A stretch of DNA of 64,000 bases, from positions 1 to 64,000 of the forward strand of contig CAXXOZ010000022.1 in assembly GCA_963676435.2 (NCBI GenBank). The letters are read 5' to 3'. The notes under the pieces were generated by a model. The model was not told the origin of the DNA and ran no database searches. It was given only the letters and a program-made list of their open reading frames with translations. Every line of letters begins with the position of its first letter. Within the stretch, counting starts at the first letter, position 1. Below, one piece after another: positions 52,716 through 61,127 of this stretch. This DNA is from CAXXOZ01 sp963676435 (GTDB lineage: Bacteria; Bacillota; Clostridia; Lachnospirales; Lachnospiraceae). The position numbers and the translations under genes are program-made.

Positions 52716-53560
52716 TGTTTAATAATCCTTTCCATTTCAGCATATTCTTTTTGTGAATTTTTTCTTTTTGCAATTTCTAAAACATTTTCTCCTAGCAATT
52801 TGTATACTTTTTTAGAATATCCATCTAAACATTCAAGATGCTTTTCTATAGTGTTTATATCTCCTCTTTCAATTGGACCAGTTAAAGATTTTTCAACTGA
52901 CGACCTTAGAGCACCAAGTAAATTGTTTTCAACCAATGGAGCAAAAACCTTGTAACCATCTTCTCTTTCGTAACCTATTTCTTCTAATAGGGATACACCT
53001 GTATCAAGTAATGAAAGCATATGGTTACTAACTAAACTTGCCGCCGCGTGATATTTTACTTTGTTTTCTTTTTCAAGAACACAAACAGGATTACCAGTGT
53101 TTTTAAAAAGTTTTCCAACTTTTTCTAAAAATATCCGACTTCCCTCAAGAGAAAAAACAACCGTATTCAAATTTTTGTAGGAATTAAATTTGTCGCTGAA
53201 TGCGTACATTGGATGAGCTGATCCCGGAAAAGCACCGAAATCTGAAGCTCCATAAAAAACATCAGATGATAATGAGCCACTAAAATGACATATAATTTTC
53301 CCTTTAATTTTCTTTTTATCAATGCAATCCCATACATCCCTAATAGCATCATCAGGGGTTGTAACAAAAAGGGTATCGCTTGCCTCAATCAAATCATTTA
53401 AACAAGAGAATTCTTTTGAATTTGTAAACTTTGCTGCTTCAGTTATTTTTTCAGAACTTCTACTAAAATAACCTAGAATTTCACAGTCAGACTGTTTGTC
53501 CTTTAAGTATTTACCTATTGAACACCCTACTCTTCCTGCTCCTATAATACCTATTTTCAT
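52712..53560 (-). CDS. Rossmann-fold / DUF2520 protein, probable ketopantoate reductase (PanG-like)
   Basis: 282 residues from the ATG at 53560 (GGAGGTG 5 bases upstream; a longer frame to 53644 runs through the promoter). N-terminal NAD(P)-binding GIIGAGRVGCSIGKYL, then HFSGSLSSDVF, GSAHPMYAF and the helical DUF2520 half (LVSNHMLSLLDTGVSLLEEI). It is the first gene of the pan operon, fused by a 4-base overlap to panB, and no classical panE is present. PanG, described as an alternative ketopantoate reductase, is to my knowledge of this type. The reductase role is inferred from family and context. Confidence 0.8.
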   Translation of the reverse strand: MKIGIIGAGRVGCSIGKYLKDKQSDCEILGYFSRSSEKITEAAKFTNSKEFSCLNDLIEASDTLFVTTPDDAIRDVWDCIDKKKIKGKIICHFSGSLSSDVFYGASDFGAFPGSAHPMYAFSDKFNSYKNLNTVVFSLEGSRIFLEKVGKLFKNTGNPVCVLEKENKVKYHAAASLVSNHMLSLLDTGVSLLEEIGYEREDGYKVFAPLVENNLLGALRSSVEKSLTGPIERGDINTIEKHLECLDGYSKKVYKLLGENVLEIAKRKNSQKEYAEMERIIKQ

Positions 53561-53634
53561 GCTATCACCTCCGCTTAAAAAAGTGACAACATTATTCATC
53601 TGATGCAGTTTCTGTACGAATACCGCTCGAGGGC

Positions 53635-53663
53635 ATCTTATCATAAAAGAAAGTTAAGTGCAA
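53635..53663 (-). promoter_or_regulatory. Promoter of the pantothenate operon
   Basis: Minus strand: TTGCAC (53663-53658), 17-base spacer, TAAGAT (53640-53635), leaving a leader of about 65 bases. Confidence 0.6.
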
Positions 53664-53711
53664 TAAAAATTCAAAACTTTGATTATTTCTTTTTAAACTC
53701 ATCTATAAAAA

Positions 53712-53779
53712 GGGTCAGCATGACAAGGATGTCATGCTGAGCTTTTAGTGACACGGATGTCACTTAAAAGCGACCCGTA
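53712..53779. repeat. Structured repeat element, copy C
   Basis: Plus-strand reading: TCAGCATGACA-AGGA-TGTCATGCTGA (53715-53740), outer stem GCTTTTA/TAAAAGC (53741-53747 with 53765-53771) around GTGACA-CGGA-TGTCAC (53748-53763), then GACCCGTA. Loops and tail equal copies A and B while all three stems differ and remain paired. On the minus strand the first hairpin is followed by CCCTTTTTAT, so it can be the groEL terminator. Confidence 0.8.
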
Positions 53780-53957
53780 TCTTTTATTCAACTTTTAATG
53801 AGTTTATTAAGAAATAACAACTGTTTTCATTTGAGTTTCGATTTTGAAAAGGTAGTTAGGTTTCACTATGTTCATACTTCGTTTACTCTCGTATTCACTA
53901 AGTTGCAACTAACAACTTTCGCACTAAACTCGAAAACACCTCGTTAAATGCTCAATG
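53780..53957. other. Gene-free spacer downstream of groEL
   Basis: 178 bases without a credible frame. Besides the adjoining structured element C there are only short imperfect repeats (TAGTGAA, TAGTGCGAA and GTTGCAAC). I see no further function. Confidence 0.5.
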
Positions 53958-55580
53958 TTACATCATCCCCATCCCTGGAGCTCCACCTGGCATTGGTGGT
54001 TCTGGTTCTTTTATTGATGCAACAACAGATTCTGTAGTTAAGAATGTAGATGCAACGCTAGTAGCGTTTTGAAGAGCACTTCTTGTAACTTTGGCTGGAT
54101 CAAGAATTCCCGCATCAACCATGTCTACATATTCTTCTCTAAGAGCATCAAATCCAAAACCTGTCTGTGCTTCTTTAACTTTGTTTACTATTACAGAACC
54201 TTCCAAACCTGCATTTCTTGAAATACAGAATAAAGGTGCTTCTAAGGCTTTTAATATTATGTTCGCACCAGTTCTTTCATCACCTTCAAGTTCAGAAGTT
54301 CCTTTCACTACTTCTTTAGAAGCGTGAATATATGCTGAACCACCACCTGAGATAATTCCTTCTTCAACTGCTGCTCTTGTAGCTGCCAAAGCATCTTCCA
54401 TACGAAGTTTCTTTTCTTTCATTTCTGTTTCAGTAGCAGCACCTACTCTGATAACAGCTACACCACCTGAAAGTTTTGCAAGTCTTTCCTGCATTTTTTC
54501 TCTATCAAAATCAGATGTAGTATCTTCGATTTGTTTTTTAATTAATGAAATTCTTGAATCTATTTCATCCTTATTTCCAACACCATCAACAATGATAGTA
54601 TTTTCTTTTTGAACTTTAACAGATTTAGCACGTCCTAATTGCTCAATAGTTGTATCTTTAAGTTCTAAACCTAGCTCTTCAGATATAACTGTTCCACCTG
54701 TAAGCACTGCGATATCTTTAAGAATATCTTTTCTTCTGTCTCCATATCCTGGAGCTTTAACTCCAACAACGCTAAATGTTCCTCTTAATTTATTAACTAT
54801 TAATGTTGTTAAAGCTTCACCTTCGATATCTTCAGCGATGATTAATAGTTTTGATCCTGACTGAACGATTTGCTCAAGTAAAGGAAGAATATCCTGAATA
54901 TTTGTTATTTTTTTATCTGTAATAAGTATATACGGCTCATCAAGGTTTGCTTCCATTTTTTCCATATCTGTTGACATGTAAGCTGAAATATAACCTCTAT
55001 CAAACTGCATACCTTCAACAAGGTCTAACTCTGTAAGCATTGTTTTTGACTCTTCGATAGTGATAACTCCATCATTTGTAACTTTTTCCATAGCATCAGC
55101 AATCATTGATCCAACTTCTTCATCACCAGCTGATATTGAAGCTACTTTAGCAATCTGATCTTTACCGTTGATTTCACTACTCATTTTTCCTATAGCATCA
55201 ACTGCTATATCACAAGCTTTTTTCATTCCTTTTCTTAATATGATTGGGTTTGCTCCAGCTGCAAGATTTTTCATTCCTTCATTAATCATTGCCTGTGCTA
55301 ATACTGTAGCAGTAGTAGTTCCATCACCAGCCACATCATTTGTTTTTGTAGCTACTTCTTTAACTAACTGTGCTCCCATATTTTCGAATGAATCTTCTAA
55401 TTCGATTTCTTTTGCGATAGTAACACCATCATTTGTTATTAATGGTGATCCATATGCTTTATCTAATACAACATTTCTTCCTTTTGGTCCTAATGTAACT
55501 TTTACTGTGTTCGCTAATTGATCTACCCCTGACTCAAGGGCCGCTCTGGCATATGCGCCATGTTTTAGTTCTTTTGCCAT
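53958..55580 (-). CDS. groEL: Chaperonin GroEL (60-kDa)
   Basis: 540 residues ending in the flexible PMPGGAPGMGMM tail. Typical KVTLGPKGRNVVLDKAYGSP, the ATP-binding GDGTTTATVLAQAM, the apical GYISAYMSTDMEKMEANLDE and the end VDMVDAGILDPAKVTR. It folds proteins as a double ring with GroES. Ribosome site AGGAGG 8 bases before ATG. It follows groES by 17 bases, and the pair is under CIRCE/HrcA control. Confidence 0.98.
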   Translation of the reverse strand: MAKELKHGAYARAALESGVDQLANTVKVTLGPKGRNVVLDKAYGSPLITNDGVTIAKEIELEDSFENMGAQLVKEVATKTNDVAGDGTTTATVLAQAMINEGMKNLAAGANPIILRKGMKKACDIAVDAIGKMSSEINGKDQIAKVASISAGDEEVGSMIADAMEKVTNDGVITIEESKTMLTELDLVEGMQFDRGYISAYMSTDMEKMEANLDEPYILITDKKITNIQDILPLLEQIVQSGSKLLIIAEDIEGEALTTLIVNKLRGTFSVVGVKAPGYGDRRKDILKDIAVLTGGTVISEELGLELKDTTIEQLGRAKSVKVQKENTIIVDGVGNKDEIDSRISLIKKQIEDTTSDFDREKMQERLAKLSGGVAVIRVGAATETEMKEKKLRMEDALAATRAAVEEGIISGGGSAYIHASKEVVKGTSELEGDERTGANIILKALEAPLFCISRNAGLEGSVIVNKVKEAQTGFGFDALREEYVDMVDAGILDPAKVTRSALQNATSVASTFLTTESVVASIKEPEPPMPGGAPGMGMM

Positions 55581-55597
55581 TTTTTAATACCTCCTGT

Positions 55598-55882
55598 TTA
55601 TTCTATTACTGCAAGAATATCACTTTGTTTTACAATGATATACTCTTCGTTGTCAATTTCTACTTCTGTTCCAGAGTATTTTGAAAAGATTACTTTATCG
55701 CCAGCCTTAACCTGCATAGTCACTTCTTTTCCGTCAATAACTCCTCCAGGCCCTACTGCTATAACTTCAGCCTGTTGTGGTTTTTCTTTAGCCTGTCCAG
55801 GCAATACAATTCCTGATTTAGTTGTTTCTTCAGCTATTAGCTGCTTAATTACGACTCTGTCTCCTAATGGTACTAATCTCAT
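55598..55882 (-). CDS. groES: Co-chaperonin GroES (10-kDa)
   Basis: 94 residues from the ATG at 55882 (GGAGG 7 bases upstream); a longer frame reaches into the CIRCE element and is wrong. Contains MRLVPLGDRVVIKQLIAEET, the mobile loop KSGIVLPGQAKEKPQ and the C-terminal DEEYIIVKQSDILAVIE. It caps GroEL rings. First gene of the groESL operon. Confidence 0.97.
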   Translation of the reverse strand: MRLVPLGDRVVIKQLIAEETTKSGIVLPGQAKEKPQQAEVIAVGPGGVIDGKEVTMQVKAGDKVIFSKYSGTEVEIDNEEYIIVKQSDILAVIE

Positions 55883-55905
55883 TAATATTCCTCCTTTGCG
55901 TTTTA

Positions 55906-55932
55906 TTAGCACTCCTTATAATTGAGTGCTAA
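55906..55932 (-). promoter_or_regulatory. CIRCE operator (HrcA site)
   Basis: Perfect TTAGCACTC-N9-GAGTGCTAA, the canonical CIRCE, placed between the promoter and groES. HrcA repression relieved by heat is well established for this element. Confidence 0.97.
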
Positions 55933-55945
55933 TCCTATGTTGTAT

Positions 55946-55974
55946 ATATTAGTCAATTTAACTCAAATATGCAA
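55946..55974 (-). promoter_or_regulatory. groESL promoter
   Basis: Minus strand: TTGCAT (55974-55969), 17-base spacer, TAATAT (55951-55946), followed by CIRCE at the transcription start. Confidence 0.65.
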
Positions 55975-56037
55975 GGTTTTATAAGGTGCATTTTAAGGTT
56001 ATTTCGACACAACACTCTTTTTTTCTTGTTTTTTCTT

Positions 56038-56901
56038 TTATTTACTCGTTTTTTTACCAATTTGCTTTTCTCTAGCATAAAAAAATAAGTACTGTTGAGC
56101 ATATCCACCATACTCTCCAAATCTTTCTTTGGCAAATCTTTGGATTTCTTCTACTGATGTTTCTTTACAAAAATACAACTCTTCCATGATTCTCTTAATC
56201 CATACATCTACAGGAAAAGCGTCTCTAAAGCCAAGGCCAAAAAGCATAACACAGTTCGTTATCTTTTCTCCCACCCCTTTTACTTTAAGCAGAGAAGCTC
56301 TAACTTCATCTTCTTTCATTTCAACTAACTCTTCATATACTAAACTTCCATCATTTAGGGCATCCACTGCTGACTTTAAATAAGGCGCCCTAAAACCTGT
56401 CTTACACTCTAAAAAATGTTCCTTGGTTAACTTACCTAATTCTTCAATTGTAGGAAAGCTAAAGTATTCTTTTCCATTGATCATTCCCAGACTAGTTCCG
56501 TATTTTTCTGAAATCATCCTTATTATTTGTTTTATATGTGTAATATTTTTATTTTGTGAAATAATATAGGAAATCAAAGTTTCATAAAATTCCTGATTCA
56601 GAATTCTTACACCCGGCTTTAGGTTAATTGCTTCTTCAAGTTCTTTATTATGTAATAACAGATGCCTTTTTATTTCACTATAATTTCTTTTTAAGTCAAA
56701 GTAATCTTCCCAAATTTCTGCATCTTCTTGTTTTCCATTTAACAACACCAGATCATCTTGTTTTTGTCTGACATGTATAAGTCTTCCTCTAGATATAACT
56801 ACGTATTCTTTTTCATCTATTTTTTCAAAATTAAAACACTGCCCGCACTCAAGTGTTTCCTCTATATCAAAGTCTTTCAAGTTTTTAAATATTATACTCA
56901 A
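56038..56901 (-). CDS. Ogg1-type 8-oxoguanine DNA glycosylase / AP lyase
   Basis: 287 residues beginning with TTG at 56901, which overlaps the HAD gene's stop (TTGA). The N-terminal OGG_N domain (about 1-110: ETLECGQCFNFEK) is followed by the HhH-GPD fold with LLKVKGVGEKITNCVMLFGL, containing the catalytic Lys, and AFPVDVWIKR, containing the catalytic Asp. It removes oxidised guanine from DNA. Bacterial Ogg1-like enzymes of this kind are common in Clostridia. Translated together with the HAD gene. Family is certain; substrate may also include other lesions. Confidence 0.9.
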   Translation of the reverse strand: MSIIFKNLKDFDIEETLECGQCFNFEKIDEKEYVVISRGRLIHVRQKQDDLVLLNGKQEDAEIWEDYFDLKRNYSEIKRHLLLHNKELEEAINLKPGVRILNQEFYETLISYIISQNKNITHIKQIIRMISEKYGTSLGMINGKEYFSFPTIEELGKLTKEHFLECKTGFRAPYLKSAVDALNDGSLVYEELVEMKEDEVRASLLKVKGVGEKITNCVMLFGLGFRDAFPVDVWIKRIMEELYFCKETSVEEIQRFAKERFGEYGGYAQQYLFFYAREKQIGKKTSK

Positions 56902-57686
56902 ATTAACCCCAGCTCCTTTAAACCTAAAGTAATTCCTTCTTCAAAAATATCTTTTGTATGTCTTTTAATATGTTTTTTTAATTTTGGGTCTGCATTACCT
57001 ACCGCAATACCATGCTTTACATATTTTAACATTTCAAAGTCATTAAAACTATCACCAAAAGCATATGTGTTTTCTTTTTGTATACCAAGTTTTTCAATAA
57101 GTATTTCTATGCCTGTAGCTTTTGATATCCCTTTTGGAATTAGTTCGAGTAAGCTATTATTATGGTTTATAACTGTGAATTTATGATTTAATTTTTCACG
57201 AATTCCTTTTTCGTTACTTTTCCCTGTAAATCTTCCACTAACCTTATTTGCTACCACTTTTCCTTTTTCAATATGCAAAACACCCTCTGGTATTTTTTCT
57301 CTGTAAAGGTTTATAAACTTATCCTGTTCTATATCTTTTGTATCCATGTCGAAATATATATTTTTTGTACCTTCTGGCACCGGAATAAAACCAAATTCCC
57401 TCATCGCTTCTACTACTTCATCAACATCCCTAGGATTCAAATTTATATCAATATACACCTCATCCATATACTCAACATATGTTCCTCCACCTGCTATTAA
57501 GGCATCAAATCCCATGCTATAAATTTCATCAAAAACCATAACTTTTGTACGACCTGTGCATATAGAACAAAGAATACCATTTTCTCTTAATTTACTAATA
57601 GCTGTTGGAATATCCTTCGGAATTCCTCTTCTATAATCGTATATTGTTCCATCAATATCAAAAAACACAATTTTTTTATTTAACAT
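56898..57686 (-). CDS. HAD-superfamily hydrolase, Cof type
   Basis: 262 residues. Motif I FFDIDGTIYD (nucleophile Asp and general acid Asp), motif II in CSICTGRT, the Lys within GKVVANKVSG to KATGIEIL region, and motif IV FGDSFNDFEMLKYVKHGIAV. The large C2B cap (about 85-185) makes it a Cof-type phosphatase acting on small phosphate esters such as sugar phosphates or flavin precursors. First gene of a two-gene unit with the Ogg glycosylase (4-base overlap). Confidence 0.9.
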   Translation of the reverse strand: MLNKKIVFFDIDGTIYDYRRGIPKDIPTAISKLRENGILCSICTGRTKVMVFDEIYSMGFDALIAGGGTYVEYMDEVYIDINLNPRDVDEVVEAMREFGFIPVPEGTKNIYFDMDTKDIEQDKFINLYREKIPEGVLHIEKGKVVANKVSGRFTGKSNEKGIREKLNHKFTVINHNNSLLELIPKGISKATGIEILIEKLGIQKENTYAFGDSFNDFEMLKYVKHGIAVGNADPKLKKHIKRHTKDIFEEGITLGLKELGLI

Positions 57687-57708
57687 AGTATATCTTCCTC
57701 GTTTTAGC

Positions 57709-57738
57709 TTGACTATTTTTTATTATATATGATATAAA
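57709..57738 (+). promoter_or_regulatory. Promoter of the small acidic membrane peptide gene
   Basis: TTGACT (57709-57714), 18-base spacer, TATAAA (57733-57738), divergent from the HAD gene. Confidence 0.6.
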
Positions 57739-57781
57739 TTTATTATAAGGTATTATATTTTTCTTTGAAAGGAGCAAACTT

Positions 57782-57946
57782 ATGAAGAAATTTCTAAAAT
57801 TTATCGGTGCCCTTACCGTAATCGGTGGTTTAGCTTTTGGAGCTTATAAGCTTTACGAAAAATACAAAGAACTTACTGATGACTTTGACGACTTCGATGA
57901 CTTCGATGATGATTTTGATGACGATCTTGTAGAAGATTTAAAATAG
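57782..57946 (+). CDS. Small acidic membrane peptide, 54 residues
   Basis: ATG at 57782 with AAAGGAG 7 bases upstream and TAG at 57944-57946. MKKFLKFIGALTVIGGLAFG is a single membrane helix or uncleaved signal, then AYKLYEKYKELT and a striking Asp/Phe repeat (DDFDDFDDFDDDFDDDLVED). It has its own promoter and a strong terminator, which with the ribosome site makes it a real gene despite its length. I know no family name; short YtxH-like proteins have a similar plan. The acidic tail could bind Ca2+ or Mg2+ or a basic partner. Confidence 0.85.
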   Translation: MKKFLKFIGALTVIGGLAFGAYKLYEKYKELTDDFDDFDDFDDDFDDDLVEDLK

Positions 57947-57951
57947 TTTAT

Positions 57952-57977
57952 AAAGCGGGGAACAACCCCGCTTTTTT
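57952..57977 (+). terminator. Terminator of the small acidic peptide gene
   Basis: 9-bp stem AAAGCGGGG/CCCCGCTTT with loop AACAA, then T residues. It lies 6 bases after the stop. Confidence 0.9.
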
Positions 57978-57996
57978 ACATTATAAGAAACTTCTA

Positions 57997-58821
57997 CTAA
58001 GTCTCCTGCTGTTTTGATTCTTCTTTTAACAATTCATAAACATCTCTAGCTTTATTTTTTAGCGCCGTTCCTGCCTTACGAGAAACCATAACCTCTGAAA
58101 GCATTTTCGAAGCTACAGTAAAGTCTTTAGTTCTACGTGCTAAATCTGCACATAAATACGTAAATTTAACATCTTCCATACCACATATCGGAAATTTTTC
58201 TTTTGACATAGCATTCATAAAGCCTTCATAAGCTTTGCTTGTATAATCTTCTTCTTCTTTTAGCAGTCTGCTTTTTTGCTCTTCATAATCAAAATCAAGT
58301 ATATCTAAATGTTCTCTCTTACCTCTGGTTAACCAAGATAGTTTTAAACAAATAAAAGCTTTTTCACTGTTTTGTGCTTTTTTTACTACAGCATTTACTA
58401 GAGCAAGTCTATACCTAATAATAGCTTCATCATATGTATAGAACTCTGCATCATCATCCACCCCTTCAAAAGTAGGTGTGATTTTATCTAAAATTTCTTT
58501 GGTCTGTTTGTATGATATTTTATCAAAATATCTAGTTAAAGCAGCATACCCACATTTACTACATACAATAGCATCATACTTATTAATATCTGCCGATTTA
58601 TATACCGCTCTTAAGTCTGTATCTATATAAAGAAGTTTGTTTTTTCCTGTTTTAATAGTTTTGCTTTTAAAAACTGCATCGCAAACAGGACACTTATATG
58701 TTTTATCAAATAAAAGATCTTTTTCCTCTATAACTTTTTCACTTTGAATTTCAGTTTGCTTTAACTCATTTTCAATCTTCTTTTCTAGTTTTTCCAAGCT
58801 TTCTAAGAAATTCTCTTCCAT
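57997..58821 (-). CDS. DUF2225-family protein
   Basis: 274 residues. Two zinc-binding CxxC pairs, CPVCDAVF and CSKCGYAA, in the first 95 residues are the mark of DUF2225, followed by helical, TPR-like repeats. A Glu/Lys-rich coiled segment opens the protein (ESLEKLEKKIENELKQTEIQ). Function of the family is unknown. It follows glnS by 13 bases with GGTGGGG as ribosome site, so both are probably cotranscribed. Confidence 0.88.
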   Translation of the reverse strand: MEENFLESLEKLEKKIENELKQTEIQSEKVIEEKDLLFDKTYKCPVCDAVFKSKTIKTGKNKLLYIDTDLRAVYKSADINKYDAIVCSKCGYAALTRYFDKISYKQTKEILDKITPTFEGVDDDAEFYTYDEAIIRYRLALVNAVVKKAQNSEKAFICLKLSWLTRGKREHLDILDFDYEEQKSRLLKEEEDYTSKAYEGFMNAMSKEKFPICGMEDVKFTYLCADLARRTKDFTVASKMLSEVMVSRKAGTALKNKARDVYELLKEESKQQET

Positions 58822-58834
58822 TTTACCCCACCAC

Positions 58835-60469
58835 CTATTTTAACTTAAAAGAACTTTTTAATGAAACGATTCTATTAAATATTAAATCTTCTTGTGTTGA
58901 ATCTTTTAAATCCACTGTATAATATCCATTTCTAACAAACTGAAAACTATCACCTGGCTTTACATCATTAAATGCTGGTTCCAATTTACAATTTTTCATT
59001 GTTATCAAAGAATTTGGATTTAAGTTTTTCTCTTCATCTATTATATTATCATATAATCTTACAGTTGCATTAACAGATTGCTTTGCAGGCACCCAATGTA
59101 TGGTACCTTTCACTTTTCTTTCTGTAAATCCACTTCCACTTCTTGTTGCTGGATCATAAGTACAATGAATTTCTACTACTTTTCCCGTTTCATCTTTTAT
59201 ATAGCTTTCACATTTAACAAAATATGAATGCATCAACCTTACTTCATTACCAGGAAATAATCTAAAATATTTCTTTGGTGGTTCTTCCATAAAATCTTCT
59301 CTTTCAATATAAAGTTCTTTACAAAACGGTACTTTTCTGCTTCCAAGTTCAGGGTTTTCCTGATTATTAGGCACATCAAAATATTCAACCTGATCTTCAG
59401 GGTAGTTATCTATAACAAGTTTTATCGGATCTAAAACAGACATATATCTTGGTTTTTTAAGCTTTAAATCTTCTCTGATGCAATATTCTAACATTGCATA
59501 ATCAACCGAACTCTGGCTTTTTGAAACACCTACAAGTTCAACAAACATTTTTATTGATTCTGGTGTAAAACCTCTTCTTTTGAGTGCACTTATTGAAACC
59601 AATCTTGGATCATCCCATCCATCTACAACACCGTCATCTACTAGTTGCTTTATATATCTCTTACCTGTTATTACATTAGTAAGGTATAATTTAGCAAACT
59701 CAATCTGTTTTGGTGGATTTTCATATCCCACTTCTTTTACTACCCAATCATATAAAGGTCTATGATCTTCAAATTCCAAAGTACATATTGAATGAGTAAT
59801 ACCTTCAAGGGCATCTTCAATAGGATGAGCAAAGTCATACATAGGATAAATACACCATTCATCTCCAGTATTATGGTGTGTCATGCGAGCTACTCTATAG
59901 ATAACTGGATCTCTCATATTCATATTTGGTGACTGCATGTCTATTTTTGCCCTTAAAACTTTTTCACCATCTTTATAAACACCATTTTTCATATTTTCAA
60001 AAAGCTCAAAGTTTTCTTCCACACTTCTATTTCTAAAAGGGCTATCTTTTCCTGCTTCCTTCAATGTCCCTCTGTATTCTCTTATTTCATCAGCTGTCAA
60101 GTCACATACATAAGCTTTTCCATCTTTAATAAGTTTCACTGCTGCCTCGTACATTTGCTCGAAATAATCTGAAGCAAAAAACAACCTATCTTCCCAATCA
60201 GCGCCAAGCCATAAAATATCATTTTTTATTGACTCAACATACTCTTGCTTTTCCTTGGTAGGATTGGTATCATCAAACCTCATATTGAATTTCCCATTAT
60301 ATTTTTTTGCCAATCCATAATTCAAAAGTATTGACTTGGCATGTCCAATATGTAGGTAACCATTTGGCTCAGGAGGGAATCTTGTATGTACAGTTTCATA
60401 AACTCCTTCTTCCAAATCCTTTTCTATAATTTGTTCTATAAAATTCTTAGACACTACTTCATTGTCCAC
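58835..60469 (-). CDS. glnS: Glutaminyl-tRNA synthetase
   Basis: 544 residues starting with GTG at 60469 (GGAGG 8 bases upstream). Class I core with RFPPEPNGYLHIGHAKSILL (HIGH motif), FNMRFDDTNPTKEKQEYVES, CTLEFEDHRPLYDW and GWDDPRL; the KMSKS loop reads VITGKRY rather than MSKR, keeping the Lys. The two C-terminal beta-barrels for anticodon recognition follow (PRYMSVLDPIKLVIDNYPED onward). It charges tRNA-Gln directly; many Firmicutes instead use Glu-tRNA amidation, so this gene probably came by transfer to an ancestor. Cotranscribed with the DUF2225 gene. Confidence 0.95.
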   Translation of the reverse strand: MDNEVVSKNFIEQIIEKDLEEGVYETVHTRFPPEPNGYLHIGHAKSILLNYGLAKKYNGKFNMRFDDTNPTKEKQEYVESIKNDILWLGADWEDRLFFASDYFEQMYEAAVKLIKDGKAYVCDLTADEIREYRGTLKEAGKDSPFRNRSVEENFELFENMKNGVYKDGEKVLRAKIDMQSPNMNMRDPVIYRVARMTHHNTGDEWCIYPMYDFAHPIEDALEGITHSICTLEFEDHRPLYDWVVKEVGYENPPKQIEFAKLYLTNVITGKRYIKQLVDDGVVDGWDDPRLVSISALKRRGFTPESIKMFVELVGVSKSQSSVDYAMLEYCIREDLKLKKPRYMSVLDPIKLVIDNYPEDQVEYFDVPNNQENPELGSRKVPFCKELYIEREDFMEEPPKKYFRLFPGNEVRLMHSYFVKCESYIKDETGKVVEIHCTYDPATRSGSGFTERKVKGTIHWVPAKQSVNATVRLYDNIIDEEKNLNPNSLITMKNCKLEPAFNDVKPGDSFQFVRNGYYTVDLKDSTQEDLIFNRIVSLKSSFKLK

Positions 60470-60506
60470 GTAAAAAGCCTCCTAATATCTGCATTTTCTA
60501 TTAACT

Positions 60507-60534
60507 ATAATAACATAATTAGTCTTATTGTAAA
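60507..60534 (-). promoter_or_regulatory. Likely glnS promoter
   Basis: Minus strand: TTTACA (60534-60529), 16-base spacer, TATTAT (60512-60507). No T-box is visible in the short leader. Confidence 0.45.
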
Positions 60535-60575
60535 GACCAATGAAGCTTTAGTCAATCACAATATTAAACAATTGT

Positions 60576-60611
60576 AAAATAAAAGACTTAAATCAATTAA
60601 AACTTAAGCCT
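60576..60611 (-). terminator. Terminator of the chemoreceptor/HD operon
   Basis: Minus strand: stem AGGCTTAA/TTAAGTCT (one G-U pair) with T-rich tail (60611-60576), just after the HD-domain gene. Confidence 0.55.
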
Positions 60612-60617
60612 TTAAAT

Positions 60618-61106
60618 TTAGTAAAAGAGTTTTTCACAAATCATTTTACCTGTTTTAGTTTTAAAAATTTTCTTTTCTATCTTTTCTATAAACGAAACAT
60701 CTGAATTATCTTCATAAAAATTAACTATAAAATCTGCCTCTATTAATATTTGATAATCCATTCCTTCTACATTTTTATATGTATGATGGTTGCCTACAAG
60801 GTATTTAACTCGCTCTATAACATCACTATCTATACCCGCTGAAATTAATAATCTTTCAGCTTCTGGCGGGCCTTCTATCTCTTGTTGTTTTCCGTTGCAT
60901 TCTGAATACTTGAGCTCAGAATTTTTTATCCCAATATCATGAACAAGTGAAGCTATCTTTAAACAATAAAATTCTTTTTCACTAATTTTTTCTTCTTCAC
61001 CAATAATGCTTGCATAACTATATACTTTTATAAGATGATTAATTCTTTTAGGATCACCTTTAAAGTATTCTAGCATTAATTTTTTAATTTTCTGTATTTC
61101 ATTCAT
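60618..61106 (-). CDS. HD-domain protein (predicted phosphohydrolase)
   Basis: 162 residues. The metal-binding signature includes the first His in RINHLIKVYSYA, the HD pair in ASLVHDIGIKNSE and LVGNHHTY, then the final Asp in ILIEADFIVNFYED. Such short HD proteins hydrolyse nucleotides or other phosphates; the substrate is unknown. It lies 21 bases after a chemoreceptor gene and ahead of a terminator, so it forms a two-gene operon with it. Confidence 0.87.
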   Translation of the reverse strand: MNEIQKIKKLMLEYFKGDPKRINHLIKVYSYASIIGEEEKISEKEFYCLKIASLVHDIGIKNSELKYSECNGKQQEIEGPPEAERLLISAGIDSDVIERVKYLVGNHHTYKNVEGMDYQILIEADFIVNFYEDNSDVSFIEKIEKKIFKTKTGKMICEKLFY

Positions 61107-61127
61107 TTCAACTATCCACCATATAAA

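Noticed and set aside
53561..53644. 28-residue N-terminal extension of the PanG-like protein
   Set aside because: It would begin within the operon's -10 box, and GGAGGTG sits right before the ATG at 53560.
55953..56135. 60-codon basic frame after the Ogg-type gene
   Set aside because: Overlaps the glycosylase end in another frame and has no start signal or sensible composition.
60470..60580. T-box leader for glnS
   Set aside because: The leader is too short and has no GGTGGAACC-type sequence.
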